DNA of 64,000 bases from Cyanobacteria bacterium UBA3301 (lineage in GTDB: Bacteria; Cyanobacteriota; Vampirovibrionia; Gastranaerophilales; Gastranaerophilaceae), in the NCBI GenBank assembly GCA_002361485.1, contig DESZ01000028.1:1-64000 (forward strand). The letters run 5' to 3'. The notes under the pieces are model-generated. The model had not been told where the DNA came from and did no database searches. It saw nothing but the letters and a program-made list of their open reading frames with translations. Position 1 is the first letter of the stretch; the number at the start of each line of letters is the position of its first letter. Positions 51,206 through 59,377 of the stretch are shown here, piece by piece. The translations under genes and the position numbers were made by a program.

Positions 51206-51266
51206 TCGAACGCGGGCAAGACGCGGTTTAGGAAACCGCCGCTCTATCCTGCTGAGCTACGAGGCC
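51191..51266 (-). tRNA. tRNA-Arg (anticodon CCT)
   Basis: Minus-strand cloverleaf of 76 bases. Acceptor GGCCTCG pairs with CGGGGCC (one G-U). D arm GCTC...GAGC. Anticodon stem GCGGT/ACCGC with loop TTCCTAA, anticodon CCT (reads AGG). T arm CCGCG-TTCGACT-CGCGG. CCA is not encoded. It is followed by its terminator. Confidence 0.96.
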
Positions 51267-51383
51267 ATATACAGGTTTTCTACACATGTAATTTTTCTGT
51301 GTGTAATACATAGGTAATTTTATAACAAATTTGATTAATTTTCTACTTCATATTATTTAAATTTGATGTTGCAAATAATTCTA

Positions 51384-51956
51384 TCATTTTCGATGCCAAG
51401 AAAAATGTCCCAAAGTATCCGTAAATTCCTTAAATGCGTTTCTTCTGTAAAAATCTTTTACTTCAGGTTTATTTAATGAAACCAAAAAAATTTGAACAAA
51501 TTTTGCTTTCAAAGAATTCAAGATTGCAGTTCCGACTTTTTTTATATCAGGATTCTGCTCTCCTTTTAAAAACGGACAAACTTTAAGATGTTCTAAAAAG
51601 ATATTACCTTTACTGCCTAACACCCTTATATCTGCAACCCCAAGAATTTTTGACGGGTTTAGTTTTTCAAAATTTTCTGATTGAGAGGTAAGCGCATAAA
51701 TTTTATTTCTTGAAAAATATTTATCACCGTATGATTTCGATACTGCAGCATTTAAAACACCTTCCGTTAAAACATCTCGACCCCAGTTATCATAGACTTC
51801 TTTTAGGGCCCTCAAATCTGAGATATTTTGCGAATCAATAGTCACAAAGGCCACATCTGCAGGGAAATATTTACCTGAAACCTGATCACGTTTTAATATT
51901 TTTACATAATTATTAAAATTTGCACTAAATGAGATATTTGAATTATCTATTCGCAT
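51384..51956 (-). CDS. GNAT-like protein (paralogue of 41526-42089)
   Basis: A 190-residue protein. The C-terminal part (KKVGTAILNSLKAKF, then VSLNKPEVKDFYRRNAFKEF) has the GNAT-like acetyl-CoA loop and final strand layout. It aligns over most of its length with the 41.5-kb protein, including the 'YALTSQSENFEKLNPSKIL' block. The N-terminal MRIDNSNISFSANF and its partner's MRISFEPKVNFCAL share an 'xFxA' motif. It is the third gene of a minus-strand cluster, three bases after the previous one. Substrate unknown. Confidence 0.65.
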   Translation of the reverse strand: MRIDNSNISFSANFNNYVKILKRDQVSGKYFPADVAFVTIDSQNISDLRALKEVYDNWGRDVLTEGVLNAAVSKSYGDKYFSRNKIYALTSQSENFEKLNPSKILGVADIRVLGSKGNIFLEHLKVCPFLKGEQNPDIKKVGTAILNSLKAKFVQIFLVSLNKPEVKDFYRRNAFKEFTDTLGHFSWHRK

Positions 51957-51959
51957 AAT

Positions 51960-52571
51960 TTATACCGTTGCTATTTCTTTTACCTGTTTTGCAGGTTCTG
52001 AATTATTTGTATTATTTTGCTTTTCATCATTATTTTCATTAAGGTTTAAGACCTTTAATACAGGTCTTATCAATGGCCGTGATATCATAGGAGCTACTAT
52101 TGACAATCCTAAAACAGAACCTGCTATTGAAGTGAATTCAATTATGCCTTTTGCAAAATTCACATGATTAGTTAAAACTTCATCAGAAAAATTTTTGCCA
52201 TCTTCGCCATATAATTCACGTAATTTTTGTATTCTGTTTGATTTATCAGTTTGTTTGTAAAACTTATGAAATTCATCGGAATTTTTAAACTTCTGTAATA
52301 TAGGTTCATCTTTGTAGAATTTTTTAGCTATGGCAAAAGAACCTTTCTTGAATATTGGGATAATAACCAGCATAGATGCAGTAAAACAAGTTAACTGATA
52401 TAAAAATTCTTTCATAGAAGAATATTTTTTAGTATTTTTATCGATTGAATTATCAAGCAGAATAAACCCCGGACGTCCGACAGCTTTCAAGCCTGTTTCA
52501 ATACCTACCTGCGCCTGAGTTGTTTGAGTAATATTGTATAAAATCGGACTTGTTAAAATTGGAGGAATCAT
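51960..52571 (-). CDS. Membrane-associated protein of unknown function
   Basis: A 203-residue protein. A hydrophobic segment near residues 56-76 (YQLTCFTASMLVIIPIF) and a longer one near 140-170 (FTSIAGSVLGLSIVAPMISRPLIRPVL) suggest two membrane passes or hairpins. The C-terminus is Asn/Glu-rich. The segment TKKYSSMKEFLYQ with FAIAKKFYKDEP resembles RKYAALREFCTE and AKLGDKLFKENP in its upstream neighbour, so the two may be distant paralogues. It overlaps that gene by four bases (ATGA). Confidence 0.6.
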   Translation of the reverse strand: MIPPILTSPILYNITQTTQAQVGIETGLKAVGRPGFILLDNSIDKNTKKYSSMKEFLYQLTCFTASMLVIIPIFKKGSFAIAKKFYKDEPILQKFKNSDEFHKFYKQTDKSNRIQKLRELYGEDGKNFSDEVLTNHVNFAKGIIEFTSIAGSVLGLSIVAPMISRPLIRPVLKVLNLNENNDEKQNNTNNSEPAKQVKEIATV

Positions 52572-53107
52572 ATTTTTAAGCCTCCTCTGTTTACAAAAGT
52601 ATTCATCTGAGGTCTTGACACTGCACCGAATTTTGGAGAGCCGACAGAATCACGTTCGATTTGTATATTTTGAACGGCAGAATTTAATTTTGCAGGCTCA
52701 TCACGTTTTGGAGATTTTTTAAAAGCATCCAAAACCTTTAACCCCAAAGAACAGACTGCAGGGATTACTAAAAAAGCTGCGGAGCAAACTCCGAGAAACA
52801 TCATATTTGCTCTGGCAACAGTCCTTTTCTGCGGATTTTCTTTAAATAATTTATCTCCAAGTTTAGCGGCTCCTGCTCCACATGCCCAATATGTCGGAAC
52901 AGCAACAAATTCAGTACAAAATTCTCTTAATGCAGCATATTTTCTTGCCTGCGGTTTTTCTTTTTTATCGGTTAAGGACGATATCGGCTTGAATATCCCA
53001 TTTGCAGTTGCTACAGCAATTACAGGATACGTCGGCTTGTTATTTTTGCCGACAATCGTAAAAAAACGTCTCCCTAAATCTAATATTTTATCTGATAATC
53101 TTAACAT
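52568..53107 (-). CDS. Membrane-associated protein of unknown function
   Basis: A 179-residue protein, first of three in this cluster. Hydrophobic stretches lie near residues 64-85 (FVAVPTYWACGAGAA) and 102-124 (MMFLGVCSAAFLVIPAVCSLGL). The C-terminal tail is basic and ends with a GSPKFGAV motif. It shares the KY-x-x-x-REF and KLFKENP blocks with the next gene. No Shine-Dalgarno is apparent; TATAAA on the minus strand (53117-53122) lies about ten bases before ATG 53107, so the leader may be nearly absent. Confidence 0.6.
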   Translation of the reverse strand: MLRLSDKILDLGRRFFTIVGKNNKPTYPVIAVATANGIFKPISSLTDKKEKPQARKYAALREFCTEFVAVPTYWACGAGAAKLGDKLFKENPQKRTVARANMMFLGVCSAAFLVIPAVCSLGLKVLDAFKKSPKRDEPAKLNSAVQNIQIERDSVGSPKFGAVSRPQMNTFVNRGGLKI

Positions 53108-53170
53108 GTTGTACTATTTATACTTGGCTTTTCAATATAAAATAATTATATCAAAAAATAATTACAAATA

Positions 53171-53713
53171 CTAATATCTAAAACATTTTGTATCATGATC
53201 ATTAACGATACCAACGGATTGCAAATACGAATATATTATAACCGTTCCGACATATTTCATTCCGCGTTTTTTCAAATCTTTTGAAATTTCATCTGATAAC
53301 GGGGTTGAAACTTTAATCTTATCATCATTATTCTTTATTACATTACCTGATGTAAACCCCCAAATGTAGTTGGAAAAACTACCGAATTCTTTCTGAATAT
53401 TTATAAATATTTTCGCATTATTTATAGAAGCAGATATTTTACCCCGACTTCTTATTATTTTCTCATTATTTAAAAGTTCATTTACCTTATTATCATCATA
53501 ATTTGCAACCTTTAAAACATCAAAATTATCAAAAGCCTTGCGGAAATCCTCACGCTTTTTTAAGACAGTAAGCCAGGATAAACCTGCTTGGAAAGACTCA
53601 AGAATAAGGAGTTCAAACAACATCCGGTCATCATATTTTGGCACCCCCCACTCTTCATCATGATATTTTACGTATATTTCGGATTTTTCATCCACCCAAA
53701 AACATCTGTTCAT
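53171..53713 (-). CDS. tag: DNA-3-methyladenine glycosylase I
   Basis: Removes 3-methyladenine from alkylated DNA. The 180-residue enzyme has the TAG signatures: N-terminal RCFWVDEKSEIYVKYHDEEWG, LFELLILESFQAGLSW, FRKAFDNFD, and the C-terminal RGMKYVGTVIIYSYLQSVGIVNDH with its His. The zinc-binding Cys/His (Cys4, C-terminal His and Cys) appear retained. I chose ATG 53713 because a consensus promoter ends seven bases before it; the longer in-frame start 12 codons upstream would place the promoter inside the gene. Confidence 0.95.
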   Translation of the reverse strand: MNRCFWVDEKSEIYVKYHDEEWGVPKYDDRMLFELLILESFQAGLSWLTVLKKREDFRKAFDNFDVLKVANYDDNKVNELLNNEKIIRSRGKISASINNAKIFINIQKEFGSFSNYIWGFTSGNVIKNNDDKIKVSTPLSDEISKDLKKRGMKYVGTVIIYSYLQSVGIVNDHDTKCFRY

Positions 53714-53720
53714 ATTGTTA

Positions 53721-53749
53721 ATTATAACAAAATATAACAAATACTTCAA
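53721..53749 (-). promoter_or_regulatory. Leaderless-type promoter of tag
   Basis: Minus strand: TTGAAG (53749-53744), 17-base spacer, perfect TATAAT (53726-53721), then seven bases to ATG 53713. The predicted transcription start coincides with the start codon. Confidence 0.7.
53723..53742. promoter_or_regulatory. Tandem TATAACAAAW repeat, 10-bp period
   Basis: TATAACAAAA (53723-53732) is followed directly by TATAACAAAT (53733-53742), between the divergent tag and 53802 promoters. It overlaps the tag -10 and spacer. A regulator bound here could control both genes; the regulator is unknown. Confidence 0.4.
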
Positions 53750-53773
53750 TTTTTTGCATTTATATAGTATAAT
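53745..53773 (+). promoter_or_regulatory. Promoter for the TPR protein gene
   Basis: TTCAAT (53745-53750), 17-base spacer, perfect TATAAT (53768-53773), 28 bases before ATG 53802. Its -35 overlaps the tag -35 on the other strand. Confidence 0.6.
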
Positions 53774-53801
53774 TTTTAGCAGAGAAACGGGGTATAACAG
53801 G

Positions 53802-56800
53802 ATGAAGACTAATAAAAGAATTTGTTTAATTGCAATAATTATGTTACTAGGTATATCTAACTGTACATTTGCAGAAGATTTGACAGAAGAAAATGCCTAT
53901 ACATCAGATAGCATCACTCAAGCAGAAGAACTTGATGACAACATTAAAGCTAATAAAGCTACTTTGGAAAAAGCTCAGGAAGCTATCAATAATAAAGATT
54001 TTGATACCGCAATAACATATATGAATTCGTACATAAATTCTAAACCAAAAAGATACGAAGGTTATAAATTACGCGGAGATGCATATTATGCCCTACGCAG
54101 ATACGATTTAGCGCAAAGCGATTACCAATCTGCAGTTAATATAAAACTTGCGGATGATAAGCTTATGACCAATACAAAATATGTCAGCGCAATTATACTT
54201 GGCGCAGATAAAAATGAACAATTACAGAATACAGAGTTAGGCAATTTATATGCTCGTTTAATGTATGCACAAAAAGCTTTGAATAATTCAGAATATGCAA
54301 CTTCATACGAAAATGCGGTTAAATATAATTCTCACATATACTTACCTCAACCGCAAAAGGCTGATATCAACAAAATAAATTGTCCGCAAAAATACGGTAT
54401 AGAATTAAATCCGCAAGGTATAGATTCTGAAATATACGGAGCAATATCAGATATTGAAAATAAAAAATACAATGATGCACTATATAAATTGCAAAAAGTA
54501 ACATCTACATATCCGCAATACTATTTGGGTCACTATTTGCACGGAGTTGCTCTAATCGGATTAGACAGCGAAAAAGAAGCAATCGCATCTTTTGAAAAAG
54601 CATTATCACTAAATCCGTATGATTTTGAATCTCTTGCGAGTTTAGGTCAAATATATTACAACAGAGCTGAAACGACATTCTCATCTGCTGATGCAATAAA
54701 ATCTAGCGAATATTTCAAAAAAGCACTAAAATATAATCCAAACTGTAACACATATAATATGTATCTCGGATTAAATGAATTACTTCAAGGAAACAATACA
54801 CAGGCTATATCCGCTTTTGATAAAGCCGTAAGACTTAATGAAAATGATTTTAACAGCATATACTATAAATCAATCGCACAATTTGCAAACGGGGATTATA
54901 ACAGTGTCATAAATAATACAACATCCCTTTTAAGAAAACACGTATCAAATTATAATTCGGTACTTTATCTAAGGGCATTAGCAAACTACAAATTAAACGA
55001 ACCTGACAAAGCATTGGCAGATTTGAACGAAATTCAAAATAACATAGAAGATATATACAATGCCGATATAAAAGTTGTTTCTGATAAAGAAAAAACTTTA
55101 AATAACTATGTATATTATTTAAAGGCACAAATTCAACATAAGCAAGGATTAGGAGCTGCTTCCGACATGGACAAAGCACTTCAAAATCCTATTATTGCCC
55201 AACTATCAAAAGCTCAAAAAGCTTTAGAACCTTATGAAAATTCTTTGAATAATTCTGAAATAACAAAAGAAGATTTCAATAAATTTGAGAGTTTTTATAA
55301 AACTTCCTTACCTAAATTATTACAATCAGGAATAACTATAACGGAAGATGATATAAACAATCAATATGATTACATAAGAACAACATTTTCTGATTTAGGT
55401 ATCACTTTTAATTATCAAAACCCTAATTATAAAATGACAACAATTTCTGATTATCCGTATAAAAAGTACACATCAAAATTACCGCAGGAAGAGCAGAAAT
55501 ACGTATTATCAAACCTACCTGTCCAAACTCAATCGCAAATCTTGCCGATAACAAAATCTATAACAATGCGAGAATCCACACCTCAATCAGAGTTATTAAT
55601 GCGCGGAAATAACGGTTCGGTTGCTCAACTACTTGCAACAAATGCACTTGCGCTTCAAGCTATTCCAAAAGCTGAGCCTAAAGAATCATCAATAACATCT
55701 GCCGAAGAAATTAAAGAACCGACAGAAGCAATTAAGCTTGTTCCGCAGACTCCATCGGCAGAAGGCGTGAAATCAAGTAATATAAGTTCCGGAGAACCGT
55801 TTATTTCTTCGGACAAAAAAACTTTGCTTAATGAAGAAAATGCCAAAAGCGTGAAAGATATTTTAGATGTTGAAAAAACAATAGAAAACAACAATAATAC
55901 AATAGTTGAGCCATATAAAATTTCGGCCAAAGAAATAAAAGAAAGTACGACTTTCGACATTAAACATGAGAAACCTGAAGCTCAAAGCGCTACAGAAGCC
56001 TTAAATTATATAACAAACGGCAACAAGCTTACCGCAAAAGAAATAAAAGAAACTCCTGATATTACAATAAAATCAGAAGCTCCAAGTATTATTAAAAAAT
56101 CGGAAGAACCTGTTAGTCAAGTAAAAACCGCACAGGACGGTTCTATGATATTTAAAGCTCCGGAAGAAAAACAAACAGAAGACATTGTTATAAAATATGG
56201 AGATGCGACATCTGCTGTAGCTAAAAAAGTAAATGATACCGCAAAAGAAGCCATAAAAGAAACTCCTGAGCTTCGTATAGAAAAAGAAACTGTTGATAAT
56301 ACTGTAAAAGCAGTTCAAGAAACCGTTAAACCTTTAGAAAACGAAGTTAAAATTGCATCAAGAACAATTAACAAGAAATATGCAGACATAAATCCTGAGG
56401 ATTTTGGAGTACAAACAAAACCGACACCTATATTTACGGATTTTGACGATATTATAGAGCTGGATAACGGAAGCTACATGCAAGATTTAGAAGGTGATAA
56501 GAATTATGCAAGTAATTTGGAAGAAGAAATAAATAAAAGATTAGCCCAGCAACAGGAGAATTTAACAAAGGCATTTACTGACGATAAAACAAATGCTGTA
56601 ACACTTCCTGAAGAGGAAATTACTTCTAAAATATCTTCCGCAAAAGAAGATGCACCTGTTGCAATACCTACGGTTGTTGTTCCTGAGCTTAACAAACCGG
56701 AAATAAGAGTTAACGAAGAAATCATTCCTGAGAATAGCTCTGAACAGATAACCTTAGCACAAAAAACGCTTGAACAAACAATAAAAGATTCAAACGATAA

Positions 56801-57764
56801 AATTACAGATTATACAATAAAATATAAACCAATAGAAAAAGAACCGGAGAATACTGTATTTAACCAAACGAAATCTGAAAAAAGCTATAACGATATAAAA
56901 TCTGAAGCTAAAGCTTTGGCAAAAGCGCAAAAAGAAGAACTGAAGCGTCAAGAAAATGAAGCAAAAGATCTTGCTCGCGCAGAAGCTCAAAAAGCTAAAG
57001 AAGCTCTTGAAGAAGAACGATATAATGTGCAGCAACAAGAACAAGAAGCAAAAGAACTTGCCAATGCTCAAAAAGAAAAATTAAAGCAAGAAGCTAAAGA
57101 AGCCAAAGAACAAGCAAAGCTTAAAGCGCATATTGCAAAGATTCAAGCAAAAGAAGATGCAGAAAACGAAAGAGCTGAAATGATTGCTGCAAAGCAAAAA
57201 GCAAAAGAAGATGCTAAAGCGCAGAAAGAAGCGCGCAAAGCTGAGATTGCAGAAGAAAAAGCAATGAAAAAAGCTCAAAAGAAAGCTCAAAAAGCAGTCA
57301 ATAAAGCAAATAGAGAAGAAATCGCCGGACAGCGAAAACTTGCAAAGCAACAAGCAAAAGAGCTTAAAGCTGAACTTGAAAACCAAGAAAAATCCGAAGC
57401 TCAGATAAGAACAGAAATTTTAAAAGCCCAGCGTGCAGATGCTATAGCTCAAGCAAAAAAAGAAAAGGCAGAGACAAAAGCTATTGCCAAAGCCCAAAAA
57501 GCTAAAATAAAGCAAGCAAGAGCAGAAGCAAAGGCTAAAGCTAAAGAGCAAGCACAACTTGAAAAAGAAGCAATCAAAACGCAAAAGGCTAAAGAAAAGG
57601 CTAAAGCTGACATTCAAAAAACAGCAGAGAAAGAAGCTCAAAAAGTAAAAAAAGAAATTCTAAAAACAAGAAAAGCACAAACGGCTTCTAACGAGAAAAA
57701 AGTCTCTAATACTAAAACTAAGAAAAAATTCAGTTGGAAAAACCTATTTAAAAGAGACAAATAA
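53802..57764 (+). CDS. Giant exported TPR and coiled-coil protein
   Basis: A 1320-residue protein. A signal peptide (MKTNKRICLIAIIMLLGIS..., cleavage near FAED) is followed by TPR-like repeats to about residue 480 (for example AIASFEKALSLNPYDFESLASLGQIYYNRA; AISAFDKAVRLNENDFNSIYYKS). A disordered middle carries related motifs of the form AKEIKETPxIxIK near residues 632, 706, 743 and 813. From about 1030 to the end lies a Lys/Ala/Glu/Gln-rich helix with repeated KAQKEE and QAKEEA units, likely a single alpha-helix or coiled coil, ending in a basic FSWKNLFKRDK. ATG 53802 is chosen for the signal peptide. It is probably envelope-located with protein-binding roles; actual function unknown. Confidence 0.8.
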   Translation: MKTNKRICLIAIIMLLGISNCTFAEDLTEENAYTSDSITQAEELDDNIKANKATLEKAQEAINNKDFDTAITYMNSYINSKPKRYEGYKLRGDAYYALRRYDLAQSDYQSAVNIKLADDKLMTNTKYVSAIILGADKNEQLQNTELGNLYARLMYAQKALNNSEYATSYENAVKYNSHIYLPQPQKADINKINCPQKYGIELNPQGIDSEIYGAISDIENKKYNDALYKLQKVTSTYPQYYLGHYLHGVALIGLDSEKEAIASFEKALSLNPYDFESLASLGQIYYNRAETTFSSADAIKSSEYFKKALKYNPNCNTYNMYLGLNELLQGNNTQAISAFDKAVRLNENDFNSIYYKSIAQFANGDYNSVINNTTSLLRKHVSNYNSVLYLRALANYKLNEPDKALADLNEIQNNIEDIYNADIKVVSDKEKTLNNYVYYLKAQIQHKQGLGAASDMDKALQNPIIAQLSKAQKALEPYENSLNNSEITKEDFNKFESFYKTSLPKLLQSGITITEDDINNQYDYIRTTFSDLGITFNYQNPNYKMTTISDYPYKKYTSKLPQEEQKYVLSNLPVQTQSQILPITKSITMRESTPQSELLMRGNNGSVAQLLATNALALQAIPKAEPKESSITSAEEIKEPTEAIKLVPQTPSAEGVKSSNISSGEPFISSDKKTLLNEENAKSVKDILDVEKTIENNNNTIVEPYKISAKEIKESTTFDIKHEKPEAQSATEALNYITNGNKLTAKEIKETPDITIKSEAPSIIKKSEEPVSQVKTAQDGSMIFKAPEEKQTEDIVIKYGDATSAVAKKVNDTAKEAIKETPELRIEKETVDNTVKAVQETVKPLENEVKIASRTINKKYADINPEDFGVQTKPTPIFTDFDDIIELDNGSYMQDLEGDKNYASNLEEEINKRLAQQQENLTKAFTDDKTNAVTLPEEEITSKISSAKEDAPVAIPTVVVPELNKPEIRVNEEIIPENSSEQITLAQKTLEQTIKDSNDKITDYTIKYKPIEKEPENTVFNQTKSEKSYNDIKSEAKALAKAQKEELKRQENEAKDLARAEAQKAKEALEEERYNVQQQEQEAKELANAQKEKLKQEAKEAKEQAKLKAHIAKIQAKEDAENERAEMIAAKQKAKEDAKAQKEARKAEIAEEKAMKKAQKKAQKAVNKANREEIAGQRKLAKQQAKELKAELENQEKSEAQIRTEILKAQRADAIAQAKKEKAETKAIAKAQKAKIKQARAEAKAKAKEQAQLEKEAIKTQKAKEKAKADIQKTAEKEAQKVKKEILKTRKAQTASNEKKVSNTKTKKKFSWKNLFKRDK

Positions 57765-57767
57765 GAT

Positions 57768-57809
57768 AAACAACAAAAAAGGACGAAACTTCGTCCTTTT
57801 TTGTTGTTT
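57768..57809. terminator. Bidirectional terminator between convergent genes
   Basis: Perfect 20-base inverted repeat: left arm 57768-57787 (contains AAAAAAGGACGAA), right arm 57790-57809 (contains TTCGTCCTTTTTT). It serves both the TPR gene and the 57815 gene. Confidence 0.9.
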
Positions 57810-57814
57810 ATTTG

Positions 57815-58174
57815 TTATACCAATTCATCAAACTTTGCTTTCAAGCTTCTTAATTCAGAATCACTTTGTATAGCAAGTTTTATCCTCAAATCCATCAACA
57901 TATTAAGATAGCGATTTTTCATTCTTTCTTTAAATGTTGGTTTAATTTTACGCGGTAAAGATACCGAGAAACGAGCTTCATTTTCGGTTCTTATTGCCTT
58001 TTGAGGCATCTTTACGCCATGTTTATAAAATTCTTTCAAATCAGAAACAATACATTTTCTTATAAACTCAGAGCCGCCATCTTTTCTGAAAATATGCGCC
58101 TGACGATTAAAATATTTTGCAGAATCATAAGCTCTGTATATTGTGTCACTTAATGGGTCTACTTTCAAAGCCAT
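57815..58174 (-). CDS. Small basic protein of unknown function
   Basis: A 119-residue cytosolic protein, Lys/Arg-rich, with no membrane helix. ATG 58172-58174 is preceded by AAAGGAAAG. The ends are helical (MKNRYLNMLMDLRIKLAIQSDSELRSLKAKFDELV) and the middle has EARFSVSLPRKIKPTFKERM. There is no domain I recognise. It is divergent from the dnaJ-like gene and shares with it a region holding a perfect palindrome (58283-58297). Confidence 0.65.
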   Translation of the reverse strand: MALKVDPLSDTIYRAYDSAKYFNRQAHIFRKDGGSEFIRKCIVSDLKEFYKHGVKMPQKAIRTENEARFSVSLPRKIKPTFKERMKNRYLNMLMDLRIKLAIQSDSELRSLKAKFDELV

Positions 58175-58282
58175 AACTTTCCTTTCAATTTATATACTAT
58201 TAAAACTCATAAATATTAATTTTGCTATGATGGCAATAAAAAATTAATTTTTCTTAATATATTTAACTAAATCTAGTTGATA

Positions 58283-58297
58283 TGTTGAAATTCAACA
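58283..58297. promoter_or_regulatory. Operator-like palindrome TGTTGAA-A-TTCAACA
   Basis: A perfect 7+7 inverted repeat with one central base in the divergent region between 58174 (minus) and 58319 (plus). It overlaps a possible -35 (TTGAAA, 58285-58290) for the dnaJ-like gene. It is not a CIRCE element. Confidence 0.5.
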
Positions 58298-58318
58298 AAA
58301 TATCATTAAATAAAAAAT

Positions 58319-59377
58319 ATGGTGTTTAATAGTGTAAAAAATTATTATGAAGTTTTAGAGGTTACCCCGAATGCGACATCGGATGAAATTAAAGCTGCGT
58401 ACAGAAAACTGGCACGCAAATTTCATCCTGATGTAAACAAAGCACAAGATGCAGTAGAGATTTTTAAAGAAATTACTCTTGCTTATGAAACATTATCTGA
58501 TGAAAATAAAAGACACAACTATGATATCGTAAACGGCATTTTTAAAACTTCAGCACAAACAACGACATCTTCTAAAAAAGCCGAAGAAGAATACAAAGAA
58601 AACATAAAAAAAACCAATAATAGCTACAACCCAAGATATAAAAAAACAACATCAAAAACAAAAAAAGAAGAAAACAAATACATTAAAACTCTTAAATATT
58701 GGATTCTTAAGCTAAAGCAATACAAAAGAGTTAAAGAAATCCTCAAACCGCAAAAAGGAGAAGACATAACAACCGAAGTTACAATAACTCCTGATGAAGT
58801 CATAACCGGCAGTAAAAGAATTATAAATATAAGAACAACAAAAACCTGTCCTCAATGCCACGGACACAGATTTGCTAACGGAGATAAATGTCCAAAATGC
58901 AGCGGCAAAGGTATAATTACAGAAACAAAAAGAATAAATGTAACCATACCAAAAGGCATTAAACATGGTTCAAAATTACGTTTAAAAGGCGAAGGAGCTT
59001 CGGGCAAAAACGGCGGCGCAAACGGTGACGTTTACATTGTAGTTAAAATAGAAACAAAAACACAAGTTCATTTTAATAAACTAAATATTTACTATAATGT
59101 ACCGATTACTCCGTTTGAAGCAGCTTTAGGTGAAGAAATAACAATTCCTGCCTTTGACGGCACAATCAAACTAAAATTGCCTAAAAATACCACTACCGGA
59201 CAAAAATTCCGTATTGCGGGTCAAGGAATAAAAAAACATGGCAAAACCGGAGATTTAATTGTTACCGTTACTATTGAAATTTCTCATGATTTGTCGGATG
59301 ATGAAATCAAACTGTATGAACAGTTAAAGAATTTATCACACGAGGACGTGAGAAAGAATTTCGGTTATGGAAGCTAA
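58319..59377 (+). CDS. dnaJ: DnaJ-like co-chaperone with a reduced zinc finger
   Basis: A 352-residue DnaJ-family protein. The J domain (residues 8-70) has HPD at 36-38. A basic, Lys/Thr-rich linker (80-145) replaces the Gly/Phe region. The zinc finger has only two CxxC units, CPQC (Cys177, 180) and CPKC (Cys191, 194), instead of four, so at most one zinc site. The C-terminal substrate domains are intact (VTIPKGIKHGSKLRLKGEG, ITPFEAALGEEITIPAFDG). It is shorter and more basic than housekeeping DnaJ and may be a second, specialised copy. There is no Shine-Dalgarno before ATG 58319. It overlaps queE by 11 bases. Confidence 0.88.
   Translation: MVFNSVKNYYEVLEVTPNATSDEIKAAYRKLARKFHPDVNKAQDAVEIFKEITLAYETLSDENKRHNYDIVNGIFKTSAQTTTSSKKAEEEYKENIKKTNNSYNPRYKKTTSKTKKEENKYIKTLKYWILKLKQYKRVKEILKPQKGEDITTEVTITPDEVITGSKRIINIRTTKTCPQCHGHRFANGDKCPKCSGKGIITETKRINVTIPKGIKHGSKLRLKGEGASGKNGGANGDVYIVVKIETKTQVHFNKLNIYYNVPITPFEAALGEEITIPAFDGTIKLKLPKNTTTGQKFRIAGQGIKKHGKTGDLIVTVTIEISHDLSDDEIKLYEQLKNLSHEDVRKNFGYGS

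Noticed and set aside
50998..51231. Plus-strand reading frame of 77 codons through the insert and tRNA-Arg
   Set aside because: It runs antisense through a tRNA gene and the inverted repeats, has no ribosome site and resembles no protein.
53715..53801. Longer start for the TPR protein
   Set aside because: The extension covers both divergent promoters and hides the signal peptide that begins at ATG 53802.
56790..57641. Several Phe/Cys/Leu-rich frames antisense to the coiled-coil region
   Set aside because: They mirror the Lys/Glu/Ala codon repeats on the plus strand; no ribosome sites or homology.
58283..58297. CIRCE heat-shock element upstream of the dnaJ-like gene
   Set aside because: The palindrome is TGTTGAA-A-TTCAACA, not TTAGCACTC-N9-GAGTGCTAA.
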